From positions 20,013,177 through 20,077,176 of the forward strand of contig CM022948.1 in the NCBI GenBank assembly GCA_012931725.1: a stretch of DNA of 64,000 nucleotides. Direction: 5' to 3'. Shown one piece after another: positions 56,001 to 64,000 of the stretch. Positions within the stretch are counted from its first letter, which is position 1; each line of letters starts with the position of its first letter. The notes under the pieces are model-generated. The model was given only the letters and a program-made list of their open reading frames with translations, made no database searches and was not told the origin of the DNA. Source of the stretch: Litsea cubeba (Eukaryota > Streptophyta > Magnoliopsida > Laurales > Lauraceae). The translations under genes were made by a program, and so were the position numbers.

Positions 56001-57878
56001 ATCACCAGTCATATGGCTTGAACAACCACTATCAAGGACCCATGGTGCTGCCTTCTTTTGTGCATTGAATGTCATTTGCACAATGAGAGATTCTTTGGGA
56101 CTTTCTGCACTTTGCTTTGCTCTCCAAGCCTTGACTAACTTGGGTTTCTTTTCAACCTGAAATTTGTTAGCAATATGCAACCTACAATCCCTAGCCAAGT
56201 GTCCATAATTATAGCACTTATGGCACTCAATTTTGTGGCTGTTTAGGATTGAAAAAGGATTCCTAGTCACTAATGGACTGTTTCTAACATAGAATCTACA
56301 ATCAGCTCTTTTATGTCCAAATCTATTACAATGAAAGCAATAACCATAGAATTTGTATCTTCTTTGTGGCTGGTTAGTCTTCATTACCTTTCTAACAGGA
56401 ATGGACTCCTTTCTAGGTTGAGTGGGCTTCATAGAGTTAGAAGGTGCAGTGACTTGCTTCACAAACTCTTTCTTTTCAGGAGGTGCAATCTTAGAGGATT
56501 CACCTTTCTCAAATCCTAGACCAAATCTGAAGTGGGCAGGTCTTTGAACTTTCAGTAGTTCATCGAGTTTCATAGTCCCTTCAATCGCTTGGAGCGCTTT
56601 GAGTTTTTTGCTATTTTCCAAATTTTCAGCCTTTGCTCTAGCGATCTCAGTTTCAAGTTTCATAGCCTCTTCCTTTTTGATACTAATTTGGTTTTCAAGG
56701 ACTTCTACCATTCTTTTATATTCTTCTACTTGAGTTTTCAAAGCAATAATAGAACTTTCAGATTCATGGAGAAGTTTCAGATTTTTCTTACTTGTTTTGT
56801 GTTCCATGCTAAGCTCCTCAAGTGCGGCTATGAGTTCCTCTTCAAGATTGACTTCAGCCTCCTCTTCCTCTTCCGGATCTAGCTCTTCTTCTTCTTCAAC
56901 AGTGACCATGAAGAGAGCTTCGGTTGATTCATCATCGTCTGAAGTTTCAGACGTGCTGTCATCTTGTTGACATAGAAAGTTTTTAGCCTTGCCTCTTTTT
57001 CTGAAATTTCTCCTTCCTTTACTCTTTTCAGCATAAGAGTCATTATCATTGTCTTCTTTTAGCGGACACTTCGCAGCAAAGTGACCAACACCTCCACAAT
57101 TGAAGCATTTAAAGGGTAGCTTCCCTTTGTACTTGCCATTGCTTCCTTTCTTCAACTTTCTAACAAATTGAGCCTCAAGCTCATCATAATCAGAATCAAC
57201 ATCATGACCAGCAGTCTCTTTTGCCTTTTTCTGAACTTTGAAGGCCGCTTCTTTATCAGATGAAGACGTCTTTCCTATGCGCATCTCATAGGCAGTTAGA
57301 GAACCATGTAATTCATCCATGGAAAATGCATTCAGATCTTTGGCTTCTTCGATGGCTGAGACTTTTGAATCAAACCGGGGAAGAAGAGATCTTAGAACCT
57401 TTTTGACGATGACCGGCTCTTTAATCTCCTCCCCTAGTCCACGAATGTCATTCGTGACTTCATTCACTCGTTGCATATACGAGTCAACATTCTCGCTTTC
57501 CTCCATGCGAAGAGACTCGAATTGAGAGCGATGAGTTTGCAATTTGGCTTCTTTAATCTTCTCATCACCTTCATGTATGCTTTGCAACTTATCCCAAATT
57601 TCCTTGGCTGTTTTGCATGCAATTACTTTGACAAGCTCGCTGTCCACAAGGCCACTAAAGAGTGCATTCTGCGCCTTGGAGTCGTTGTCTGCCAACTTCT
57701 TCGATGCAGTATCATTGGGTACGGTGGCAGCATTGTAACCGGCTCTGACAGCCTCCCAAACATCATAGCCAAGAGATTTGATGAAGGCTTGCATCCTAAT
57801 CTTCCAAAAAGAGTAATTAGAACCATCAAACAGAGGTGCTTTCATATTCCCTGTATTGACTGCCATGTGATTTGACAA
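53019..57878 (-). CDS. Copia gag-pol polyprotein, 1619 residues, intact (family E)
   Basis: Starts MSNHMAVNTGNMKAPLFDGS at 57878. Gag includes NYSFWKIRMQAFI and zinc knuckles CFNCGGVGHFAAKC (about residue 259), CFHCNRFGHKRADC (about 513) and CHKCYNYGHLARDC (about 550). Protease: WVLDSGCSSHMTG (about 616). The GAG-pre-integrase motif WHKRLGHLS is at about 745. Integrase core: HTDLCGP (about 806), DRGGEF (about 870) and VVERKNRT (about 905). Reverse transcriptase: YVDDIIFGG (about 1306). RNase H: YSDADWAGC (about 1466) and LSTAEAEYIAA. C-terminus: ADIFTKPLPKE. All catalytic residues are present and there is no stop or frameshift, so it could be functional. Gag style suggests the Tork group of Copia; that assignment is tentative. 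Confidence 0.97.
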   Translation of the reverse strand: MSNHMAVNTGNMKAPLFDGSNYSFWKIRMQAFIKSLGYDVWEAVRAGYNAATVPNDTASKKLADNDSKAQNALFSGLVDSELVKVIACKTAKEIWDKLQSIHEGDEKIKEAKLQTHRSQFESLRMEESENVDSYMQRVNEVTNDIRGLGEEIKEPVIVKKVLRSLLPRFDSKVSAIEEAKDLNAFSMDELHGSLTAYEMRIGKTSSSDKEAAFKVQKKAKETAGHDVDSDYDELEAQFVRKLKKGSNGKYKGKLPFKCFNCGGVGHFAAKCPLKEDNDNDSYAEKSKGRRNFRKRGKAKNFLCQQDDSTSETSDDDESTEALFMVTVEEEEELDPEEEEEAEVNLEEELIAALEELSMEHKTSKKNLKLLHESESSIIALKTQVEEYKRMVEVLENQISIKKEEAMKLETEIARAKAENLENSKKLKALQAIEGTMKLDELLKVQRPAHFRFGLGFEKGESSKIAPPEKKEFVKQVTAPSNSMKPTQPRKESIPVRKVMKTNQPQRRYKFYGYCFHCNRFGHKRADCRFYVRNSPLVTRNPFSILNSHKIECHKCYNYGHLARDCRLHIANKFQVEKKPKLVKAWRAKQSAESPKESLIVQMTFNAQKKAAPWVLDSGCSSHMTGDKEKFIKLQHYEGGSVKFGNNDGAKICGKGVIQLMANKIRSEEVLYVSGLRHNLLSVSQICDKGHEVIFTKNGFAIKKSSNGKTVAAGSRTAGNLYTLSDGAEKTCLMSRTEESWLWHKRLGHLSFDNMSKICNSKAVRGMSTVEKPSNPICDSCQKGKQTRVMFKSKEHYSKKPLELVHTDLCGPMRTQSTNGDKYFMLCIDDYIRMTWVLFLKHKHQALDRFKVFKAQVENQLEKRIKILRSDRGGEFTSEEFTKYCEHHGIQRQYSAPRTPQQNGVVERKNRTVQEMARTMLSESKMADKYWKEAIHTAVYIQNRCLIRPHEDKTPYELWFGRKATVKHFRVFGSKCYIRRLEQNLGKFEERADEGIFLGYSSTSKAYRCLNKRTRKIIESADVRIYENIEPKNATHNDSPVYEDSSEIDDEMAESNDSEKSKDDSEDTTSKKHSTWVEQHPKDQIIGDPKAGVQTRQSVVSNYSLVSTIEPKTVAEASLDESWLKSMHEELEQIEKNSTWELVPRPTDKNVIGTKWIFRNKLNEDGQVIRNKAMLVCKGYAQVEGIDFEETFAPVARLEAIRMFLALAAYKTFKVFQMDVKSAFLNGLLEEEVYIEQPDGFLISKNSDLVCKLKKALYGLKQAPRAWYARLDLYLRKIGFGKGMVDSNLYVKTELSKQLVVIVYVDDIIFGGNDEEMCRNFAEEMKKEFEMSMLGELKFFLGLQVQQLKHGIFISQMKYIKEMLKRFNMEDSKPVSTPMSTNTKLSKDDKASSVDHTTYRSMIGSLLYLTATRPDLLQAVCMVARFQAAPTETHLTAVKRIFRYLKGTMELGIWYPKGKSFTLVAYSDADWAGCVDDRKSTSGGAFYLGERLVAWHSKKQDSVSLSTAEAEYIAAATCCTQVLWMRQMLSDLGVPTTDPTPILCDNMSAIHISKNPVQHSRTKHVAIRYHFLKDKVADGEVKLEYVPTTEQVADIFTKPLPKEVFEYLRKKLGVTHSPKP

Positions 57879-57920
57879 GAGATCACCCTTAGCGTATTAA
57901 GCTTTTTCAAGGGAACCTTA

Positions 57921-57933
57921 CGCTCTGATACCA
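57921..57933 (-). other. primer-binding site, family E
   Basis: TGGTATCAGAGCG on the minus strand, next to the 5' LTR, is the standard initiator tRNA-Met primer site. Confidence 0.9.
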
Positions 57934-57935
57934 AT

Positions 57936-59059
57936 TTCGCGATCACTGAGAGGGGGGGGGGGTGAATCAGTGATTTCTAAAAACAGGTCCAATTCAACAA
58001 TAAAACAAGTCAAACCACACAATGACACCAGATTTAACGTGGTTCACCAAAAGGCTACGTCCACGGATCAAAACCGTCCGAACACCGATCCGGTACAGGT
58101 CTGAATATATTTAGTCGCACCAACGACAAAGAGCACCAACCCTTGTGTTTTAGACAGCACCCACTATCTAGGAAGCACCTACTCCCCTTACAATTTATCT
58201 GCACCCACAGATAGGATCACCAAACCCCAAACACCAAGCACCAACTTGATGTAAAAACAGAATAGAAGATAAACTCTGTCTACAGCCCTTCCCCTCTACA
58301 ATTCTCTCTCTCTCAATCCCTTACAAATTGAAATCTAAAGCATAAAGAGAGACACTTAACTCATGGACGAATCACCATCTTCAAGAGCATATCCTCGTCC
58401 ACACTTGCTGTAGAAAGATGCAGCACAACAGCACACAGCAACAGCACTCTTCTTCTCTCCAAAACTCTCTCTCTTTTCTCTTCTTTTCTTCTCTCTCTGG
58501 TGATGTCATCATGAACGACCCATACATACCTTTTTATAGGTTATGTTAACCCTTAATTGTATTCAAAACAGGCTACAATTCGTTTAGAAAGAGTCCCAAA
58601 CGAAATAGAAAAGAATGCTGAATTTTCGTGCACAACTTCTAATTCTGCGCAACTCTGGTTCCCGTGCTCGGTCGACATCCTTCCTTGCTCGGTCGACATC
58701 ATACACTGTCTGGAATCAGATACTTATCGAGCCCGGTCGACATCCTGGGGCTGTGTCACGAAAATAACTGGGAGCTACCTGAATCTGTTTCTGCAGGTTT
58801 CTCTTTGCTCGGTCGACCGCATGGGGTTCCCGGTCGACCGGCCACTCTGTTTCAGGAAGTCTGAATTCCTGAACTTTTTCAATTCTGATTTTTCTTTTTA
58901 AGCTCTATCAACACCAAACTATTAACATCTGATTTCCATCTGATTTCCATTGCATAGTTGAGCTTCATCCTCTCATCATGTTGACATGGATTGACAACAA
59001 TTACAACCTTAAACCATGATTACCATTCAAATCATTTAAAGCTTCTTCAAATTATAACA
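57936..59059 (-). repeat. 5' LTR of family E
   Basis: Nearly identical to 51561-52710. On the minus strand it ends GTGATCGCGA next to the primer site and lacks the last nine bases (TATCCAACA) seen in the other LTR. TATA box at 58538-58531 on the minus strand. A 21-bp deletion near 58750 removes one GGTCGAC box. Confidence 0.92.
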
Positions 59060-59064
59060 ATAGC

Positions 59065-59489
59065 ATCCTCTGTTCTCATCTGCATGGATGATGGCGAAGC
59101 CCACATATGGCTTGCGACCGTCAATCTAAACGGGCCCCCCACAATCTCCTGAGAAGTTAGATCCTCCTTTTCTTACTTTTTATTGTAGTTTGTATTTTTT
59201 TAAAAGAGACAAAAATCACAATTCTTGTCTTTCATTGTTGATAAGGATTGTAAATCGGCTATAAACGCCAAAATCGGCTATAAACGCCAAAAATCAGCTA
59301 TAAACGCCAAAATCGGCTATAAATGCCAAAAAAAATCGCCTTTCACGGCAAACTAAGAAAAATGTCTCTTTTCTTAAATATATGTGCAATGGAAAACTTG
59401 AAAGAAGTTGATTTCCTTTTTACTTGCGAAGGTTGATCTCCGGATCACCACTTGCAATTCCAAGTAAAAATAGAAAATCTGGCACACCC
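59065..59489 (+). repeat. family F LTR, right part
   Basis: Continues the LTR after family E. Near 59255-59330 a short unit around CGGCTATAAACGCCAAAA is repeated four times. The LTR end is probably near TCTGGCACACCC (59478-59489), but the exact terminus is unclear because the region just after it is rearranged. Confidence 0.6.
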
Positions 59490-59630
59490 ACAAAAAAAAA
59501 AAAGAAATGTTGATGCACGCCCCTTTGCCCCCTGGTTACGAAAGGGTCGGAACCAAACGGACTCCCACGTCCGCCGACCTCGGTAGGAACTCGAGCATCG
59601 GGAGCGCGGTCCATCAAGCTGGCTCCACCC
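59490..59630. other. 141-bp insertion in the primer-site region of family F
   Basis: If 59490-59630 is removed, TCTGGCACACCC joins GGTGGGACCC, a string that resembles primer-site regions in some plant Gypsy elements. The insert is bounded by CTGGCACACCC (59479-59489) and CTGGCTCCACCC (59619-59630), imperfect direct repeats. On the minus strand it begins near TTGATGGACCGCG and ends in a T run. Most of it is repeated in inverted orientation at 63859-64000. Confidence 0.45.
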
Positions 59631-59766
59631 GGTGGGACCCGTTTATTTGAGAACACGATGCTAGAAATGAAATATTTGCATATCATATATTTTGCTCTAT
59701 GCTTATATTTCTTTTCTCGATTCCTTGGCTACTTTATAATTGGTGGCCTATGTTGAATTCCGCATC

Positions 59767-60490
59767 TAAAAAAATGAGATGAGATTTTTTGTTTGGAAAT
59801 TTCTAATTCTTTGAATTTATTTCCACTCTTTCTCTTTTCAAAAAAAAAAACAAAAAAAAAATCAGATTTTTCAGTTTGGATTCAAAATTGAGAAACTTTG
59901 ATCCTCTCCCTTCTGGGCACTGGCGCTCACGGAAATCGTTGAGACCGTGTTCGGATCGGGGGTTGGGCCATTGTTTCTCTTCGATGAGTTCATTAAAGTT
60001 CTAAAAAAAAAAAATGAAATGAGATTTTTTGTTTGGAAATTTCTAATTCTTTGAATTTATTTCCACTCTTTCTCTTTTCAAAAAAAAAAAAAAAGCAAAA
60101 AAAAATCAGATTTTTCAGTTTGGATTCAAAATTGAGAAACTTTGATCCTCTCCCTTCTGGGCGCTGGCGCTCACGGAAATCGTTGAGACCGTGTTCGGAT
60201 CGGGGGTTGGGCCATTGTTTCTCTTCGATGAGTTCATTAAAGATCTAAAAAAAAAATGAAATGAGATTTTTTGTTTGGAAATTTCTAATTCTTTCAATTT
60301 ATTTCCACTCTTTCTCTTTTCAAAAAAAAAAACACAAAAAAAAAATCAAATTTTTCAGTTTGGATTCAAAATTGAGAAACTTTGATCCTCTCCCTTCTGG
60401 GCACTGGCGCTCACGGAAATCGTTGAGACCGTGTTCGGATCAGGGATTGGGCCATTGTTTCTCTTCGATGAGTTCATTAAAAATAAAAAT
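59767..60490 (+). repeat. ~241-bp tandem repeats in the family F leader, three copies
   Basis: Units begin ATGAGATGAGATTTT (59774) or ATGAAATGAGATTTT (60014, 60256), spaced 240 and 242 bp. Each holds poly-A runs, TTTCCACTCTTTCTC, a conserved 35-bp core and GATGAGTTCATTAAA. Two more, diverged copies of the core lie at 60994 and 61134. Confidence 0.92.
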
Positions 60491-61168
60491 ATATATATAT
60501 ATATATAAAAACAAAAAAAAAAGACATAGACCACTAAGGTTAAACCAACTGTGTTCTTTGATCATGGTTGATTCAAAGAAAAGCCTTGTCCAGAGTGTGG
60601 AGACAGCTTGACTGTTCTAGGCAAGGGTCCTCCAAACGGGTTCATTAAGTAATCTTACCCTTACCTGGGGCAATTCTATCAATCAAGATTTCATAAGACC
60701 AGGTTAGGAGGCCTATGTGTACTCTCTCGTCTTTTAAATAAATAAAAAAAAATAAATTTTTTTAAAAATAAAAAATAAAAATTTTAAAATAAAAAAATAA
60801 AAATAAATTTTTTTTAAAAAAAATCTTAAAAATAAAATAAAAAAATAAAAAAAATAAGTAAAAAAAATGAAATAAAATAAAAAAAAGATTTATTTTTTTT
60901 AAAAAAAAAATCTTTAAAAAAAAATCTTCAAAAAAAAAAACTTCCGTCATTTTGGGTTTAGATTGGAGAAATCTTGGTCTTCTCCTTTCTGAGCACTGGC
61001 GCTCACGGAAATCGTTGAGACCGTGTTCAGAATGGAATGCCTTTTGCTCTCTTTGATGAACCCGATATTGGCTTTTCAAAACTCGTCATTTTTAGATTCA
61101 GATCCGAGAAATTATGGTTCATTTCTTTCTGAACACTGGCGCTCACGGAAATCGTTGAGACCGTGTTC
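59918..61168 (+). repeat. five copies of a conserved 35-bp hairpin core in the family F leader
   Basis: Copies at 59918-59952, 60162-60196, 60402-60436, 60994-61028 and 61134-61168. Four are identical and one has a single change. Each contains GGCGCTCACGG and GAGACCGTGTTC, so CACGG can pair with CCGTG around a 12-base loop. Flanking sequence differs strongly between the first three and the last two copies. Confidence 0.85.
60730..60950. repeat. A/T low-complexity tract in the family F leader
   Basis: Over 200 bases made almost only of A and T with AAATAAAA-type runs. The minus-strand frame through it is an artefact of composition. Confidence 0.9.
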
Positions 61169-61609
61169 AGATCGGAATACCATCTGCTCTCTTTGATGAA
61201 TCCAATCTTCACCTTTCAAAACAGAGAATCTCATCTCATGGATGCGGTCTCAAAACATTTGTGTCTAGCGGTACTAGTACGCCCTTTCAGGGTCTACTGT
61301 ATTGCGACCGGCACATCTGTAACTCCAACTTTATATTCTTCTTACCTCGAGCAAGCTCTGCTTCTCGATAAGTCGAATTTAAGTTCACAATTGCTTATAG
61401 CAGTCACTGGGATGCCCATTCCGGGCTTACCATACCTGCGATCAGAACAATTGTACCTTCTATGGCATTTTGCCTTCCTCATATTGCTTGGGTCATCTAC
61501 CTCGAGCAATTTGAAAAGACGAAACCATAGAACTTCCCATTTATGATCATTATATTCTTGTGATTACTAATGGATGTGGTCTTGTTTCAGAAATTTTTGA
61601 AAACTAACA

Positions 61610-63862
61610 ATGGCAGCTTCACTAACCATTACTTTCGATGAAAACAAGCACCAACTCATGCTTCAACAGAAGCAAACCACGCGCACCTACAAGCGCCCCA
61701 TCAGCTGCCGAAGTGTCAACTCCCTCGGCAACTCTCTGAACTCCGGGTCGACCTCGACTCCCCGGACTATCGTCTTTGGGACGCTGGGACCATTCCCACT
61801 TCCTGAGGAACAAACTGCTCCCTCCAAGAAGCAGAAACTCGCCTCTCAACGTGTCACTACCATGACACCAAAGGCGAGCACCAGAAGGCCTGAAGCCCGT
61901 GGCAGCCCCACGAAGCCTCAACCTGCAAACAACCAGGTCTACTCCAAGACTTGGTCCCCAAAACCTTCACCAAAACAGAGAAGGTCCCAGACATCCACTA
62001 AGCCAGCATATCTGGCCCCACTCAAAGAGAACCAGTTCTACCCTCTTGCTTACATGAAAGAGGAGAGACCCATCTCAAACCTGACTCCCAAGTCATCCCA
62101 GCATGAGCCGGCTTGTTCCTACAAGCCCAAAATCAAGTCATGCATCACAAGGCCTCCACAAGCACCTGCTAAGGCCTACAAACCTGCAGTTCGACCCTTC
62201 ATATCTACAGGGGCCGAACTTCAAAAATTCAAAGCTTCGCTGCAACTGGCGAAGGATAGGGTTCGCATCCTGTCCTTGCCCAGCTACAAAGAAGACAGGC
62301 TCGGCTGCTGCGCCCGAGGGAGCACATCCTTCATCGTCAAAGCCCAGTCAGAGCTGACCGAAGCTCAAATTGCTCGTCGTATACGCCGCCGCGCGTCGTA
62401 TAGACAAAAGAGACTAGAGAAGCAAAGGACCCAGCCTCCTACACTTCAAGTCTCTCCCAAATGGGTCGAAAAAGAAAGACCCAATCAAGTTGCTGTCGTC
62501 CATATGGTTGGAAAAACCAGAAGGCGCCAAAAGCCAGCAACAAAAATCCATGTCCGACGTCCGATGACCCGCAGCGTCTCAAGGACAAGAAGACATTCAG
62601 AAGAATCCCCTGCTCCTTCAAGCAAAGGACAGCAGAGTGATCCTTCCTCAAGCTCTTCTTCAAAAAGAATGAGCCCCAGCTCAGTCACCAGGACAGTTTC
62701 TTCGTTCGAATCACGAAGGATGAATGTCTTGGCTACAAATTCTGAGCCACCACCCCGCAATCCACCTCCAGAAGATGCGATCACCCGCATCCAGCAGTTG
62801 GAACAGGGCCAGCAGAGGATTGAAACTCTGATGGAAAACCTTCTCCTCGCCTTCCAAAATCAGGCGAACAATGAACCTCCTCCGAATCATCAAGACGACG
62901 AGGTAAATAGAGAAGAAAATGAGTCACGCGCCCTTACCAAAAAGGACGTAGACGGTATCCTCGCCAAAGCAAAAGAAGAGGATATACTCAAGGAGCATGG
63001 GATCAAGCCACCATATCCCTTATGGATGGACTCGGTCCCGTTCCCCACCAAATTCAAGCATCCTACTCTCCAAACATATACGGGGAAAGGATCAGCCAGA
63101 CAGCACGTCATCCACTTCAAGATCCTGACGGGAGCTATCGCGGATCAAGATGCACTCAAAATCCGCCTCTTTGCAAGTACCTTAAAAGGTACGGCCTTCG
63201 ATTGGTACTCCACTCTGCCGGAGGACTCAATCCAAAACTGGGCCATGCTAGAGACACGCTTCCTGACTCACTTCAAAAGTGAAGATCATCCCGCTACTAT
63301 GGCTCAGCTGTGCAGCCTAAAACAGGGGGAGAATGAATCAACATATGACTTCATTCACAAGTGGAAAGCAATGGCATACAAATGCTCTGATGTATTGCCA
63401 CAAGCGTCGCTAGTCGACATCTGCCGAAACAACATGAGAGCCAGAATCCGCTCCATGATCATCAGCAACAAATCAAAAAACCTGGGAGAACTCCTAGAAG
63501 CTTCCATGGAAGCTGAAACAGTGATTAAAGACCTCAGCAGTCAGAAATCATCAAGAAAAGAGCCAACCGCCATTGCAACCTCTAAACCAAAAAAGAAAGA
63601 GGTCCTCAATGTGCAGACCAAGTCAGCTCCTCAGTCACCAAAGAAAGCTGAAAACAAAGCTGTTGGTAAGAGACCTGAATTCTCAGACGCCTTCAAAGAA
63701 CGAGTAGAGAAGAAATACCCGTTTGATGAAGATGTTGATGAAATCTTCGGGGCTCTTGTGGCAAACGGCAAGCTCACCTTGCCTGAACCAAAAAGACCGG
63801 GTGATGTTGGCAAAACCAACGATCCTCGGTACTGTCCATACCACCAGATGATCTCGCATTGA
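61610..63862 (+). CDS. family F Gypsy gag, 750 residues, C-terminus cut by inverted sequence
   Basis: Starts MAASLTITFDENKHQLMLQQ at 61610. Residues about 30-400 are basic and rich in Pro, Ser and Lys, low in complexity, with no recognised domain. Residues about 475-643 form the retrotransposon gag domain: KHPTLQTYTGKGSARQHVIH, LKGTAFDWYSTLPEDS and LKQGENESTYDFIHKWKAMA. Then follow a Lys/Ser-rich linker and YPFDEDVDEIFGAL, LPEPKRPGDVGKTNDPRYC and PYHQMISH. Known relatives continue from this point into protease. Here the stop TGA (63860-63862) is supplied by an inverted copy of the leader region, so pol is lost or displaced. The reading frame is otherwise open throughout. Confidence 0.88.
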   Translation: MAASLTITFDENKHQLMLQQKQTTRTYKRPISCRSVNSLGNSLNSGSTSTPRTIVFGTLGPFPLPEEQTAPSKKQKLASQRVTTMTPKASTRRPEARGSPTKPQPANNQVYSKTWSPKPSPKQRRSQTSTKPAYLAPLKENQFYPLAYMKEERPISNLTPKSSQHEPACSYKPKIKSCITRPPQAPAKAYKPAVRPFISTGAELQKFKASLQLAKDRVRILSLPSYKEDRLGCCARGSTSFIVKAQSELTEAQIARRIRRRASYRQKRLEKQRTQPPTLQVSPKWVEKERPNQVAVVHMVGKTRRRQKPATKIHVRRPMTRSVSRTRRHSEESPAPSSKGQQSDPSSSSSSKRMSPSSVTRTVSSFESRRMNVLATNSEPPPRNPPPEDAITRIQQLEQGQQRIETLMENLLLAFQNQANNEPPPNHQDDEVNREENESRALTKKDVDGILAKAKEEDILKEHGIKPPYPLWMDSVPFPTKFKHPTLQTYTGKGSARQHVIHFKILTGAIADQDALKIRLFASTLKGTAFDWYSTLPEDSIQNWAMLETRFLTHFKSEDHPATMAQLCSLKQGENESTYDFIHKWKAMAYKCSDVLPQASLVDICRNNMRARIRSMIISNKSKNLGELLEASMEAETVIKDLSSQKSSRKEPTAIATSKPKKKEVLNVQTKSAPQSPKKAENKAVGKRPEFSDAFKERVEKKYPFDEDVDEIFGALVANGKLTLPEPKRPGDVGKTNDPRYCPYHQMISH

Positions 63863-64000
63863 TGGACCGCGCTCCCGGATGCCCGAGTTCCTACCGAGGT
63901 CGGCGGACGTGGGAGTCCGTTTGGTTCCGACCCTTTCGTGACCGGGGGGCAAAGGGGGGCGTGCATCAACATATCTTTTTTTGTGGGTGTGCCAGATTTT
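63859..64000 (-). repeat. inverted copy of the family F primer-site region
   Basis: Reads TTGATGGACCGCG... through CCGAGGTCGGCGGACGTGGG and a T run to GTGGGTGTGCCAGATTTT. It is the reverse complement of 59617-59474 with a few changes. It begins at the gag break and runs off the right edge, so a minus-strand family F LTR may follow. Confidence 0.85.

Larger units (their letters stand above)
51561..59059 (-). mobile_element. family E: intact Ty1/Copia retrotransposon
   Basis: A 7.5-kb minus-strand element inserted into the LTR of family F, flanked by the perfect duplication ATAGC (51556-51560 and 59060-59064). LTRs (51561-52710 and about 57936-59059) differ at about six positions by eye, a 21-bp deletion near 58750, and a G-run length difference. 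Between them lie a primer site, one uninterrupted polyprotein and polypurine tracts. The low LTR divergence and open coding frame suggest recent insertion and possible activity. Confidence 0.95.

Noticed and set aside
59490..59630. A tRNA-derived SINE in the leader of F
   Set aside because: No convincing A or B box was seen, and the second copy at 63859 keeps the same flank (GTGGGTGTGCCAG) rather than a new target, so an independent SINE insertion is not shown.
60762..61079. 105-codon minus-strand frame rich in Phe and Lys
   Set aside because: Arises from the A/T low-complexity tract.

Overview
This is nuclear DNA from a flowering plant. One multi-exon host gene with GT-AG introns is surrounded by nested LTR retrotransposons of the plant Ty3/Gypsy and Ty1/Copia groups. 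Nothing is bacterial or organellar, and the species cannot be fixed from the sequence alone.

Layout. 1-1002: 5' end (LTR, primer-binding site, first gag codons) of a minus-strand Gypsy element, family A. 1987-6483: family B, a Gypsy element with gag but no pol, carrying a 117-bp tandem array. 6653-9764: a 3.1-kb solo LTR of chromovirus type on the minus strand, with GTTTT target duplications. 11984-15761: family C, a Copia element with gag but no pol, with TACAC duplications. These insertions sit in old gene-free sequence. 20383-26278: the host gene, eight exons coding a 455-residue LHT-type lysine/histidine (amino acid) transporter. 27279-39975: a full-length family A element of the Gypsy Tat type, inserted in a TA microsatellite about 1 kb downstream of the host gene. 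Its gag-pol is broken by frameshifts and stops, but it carries an apparently intact spliced antisense gene of 781 codons between pol and the 3' LTR. 40007-43013: a decayed Copia relic. 43744-49488: family D, a decayed Tat-type Gypsy element cut off by family F. 49489 to the right edge: family F, a Gypsy element with a long LTR, a long repeat-filled leader and a 750-residue gag. F's LTR is split at 51561-59059 by family E, a young Copia element with an intact 1619-residue polyprotein.

How it fits together. The nesting gives relative ages: D is older than F, and F is older than E. A, B and D share LTR ends, primer-binding site and gag layout. A and D keep pol remnants and B has lost pol, so B could only move by using proteins from relatives. 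C is the Copia equivalent.

The least ordinary signals are the spliced antisense gene in A; the five copies of a nearly invariant 35-bp hairpin core in the leader of F; the inverted copy of F's own primer-site region that ends its gag; and the in-frame tandem array that replaces pol in B.
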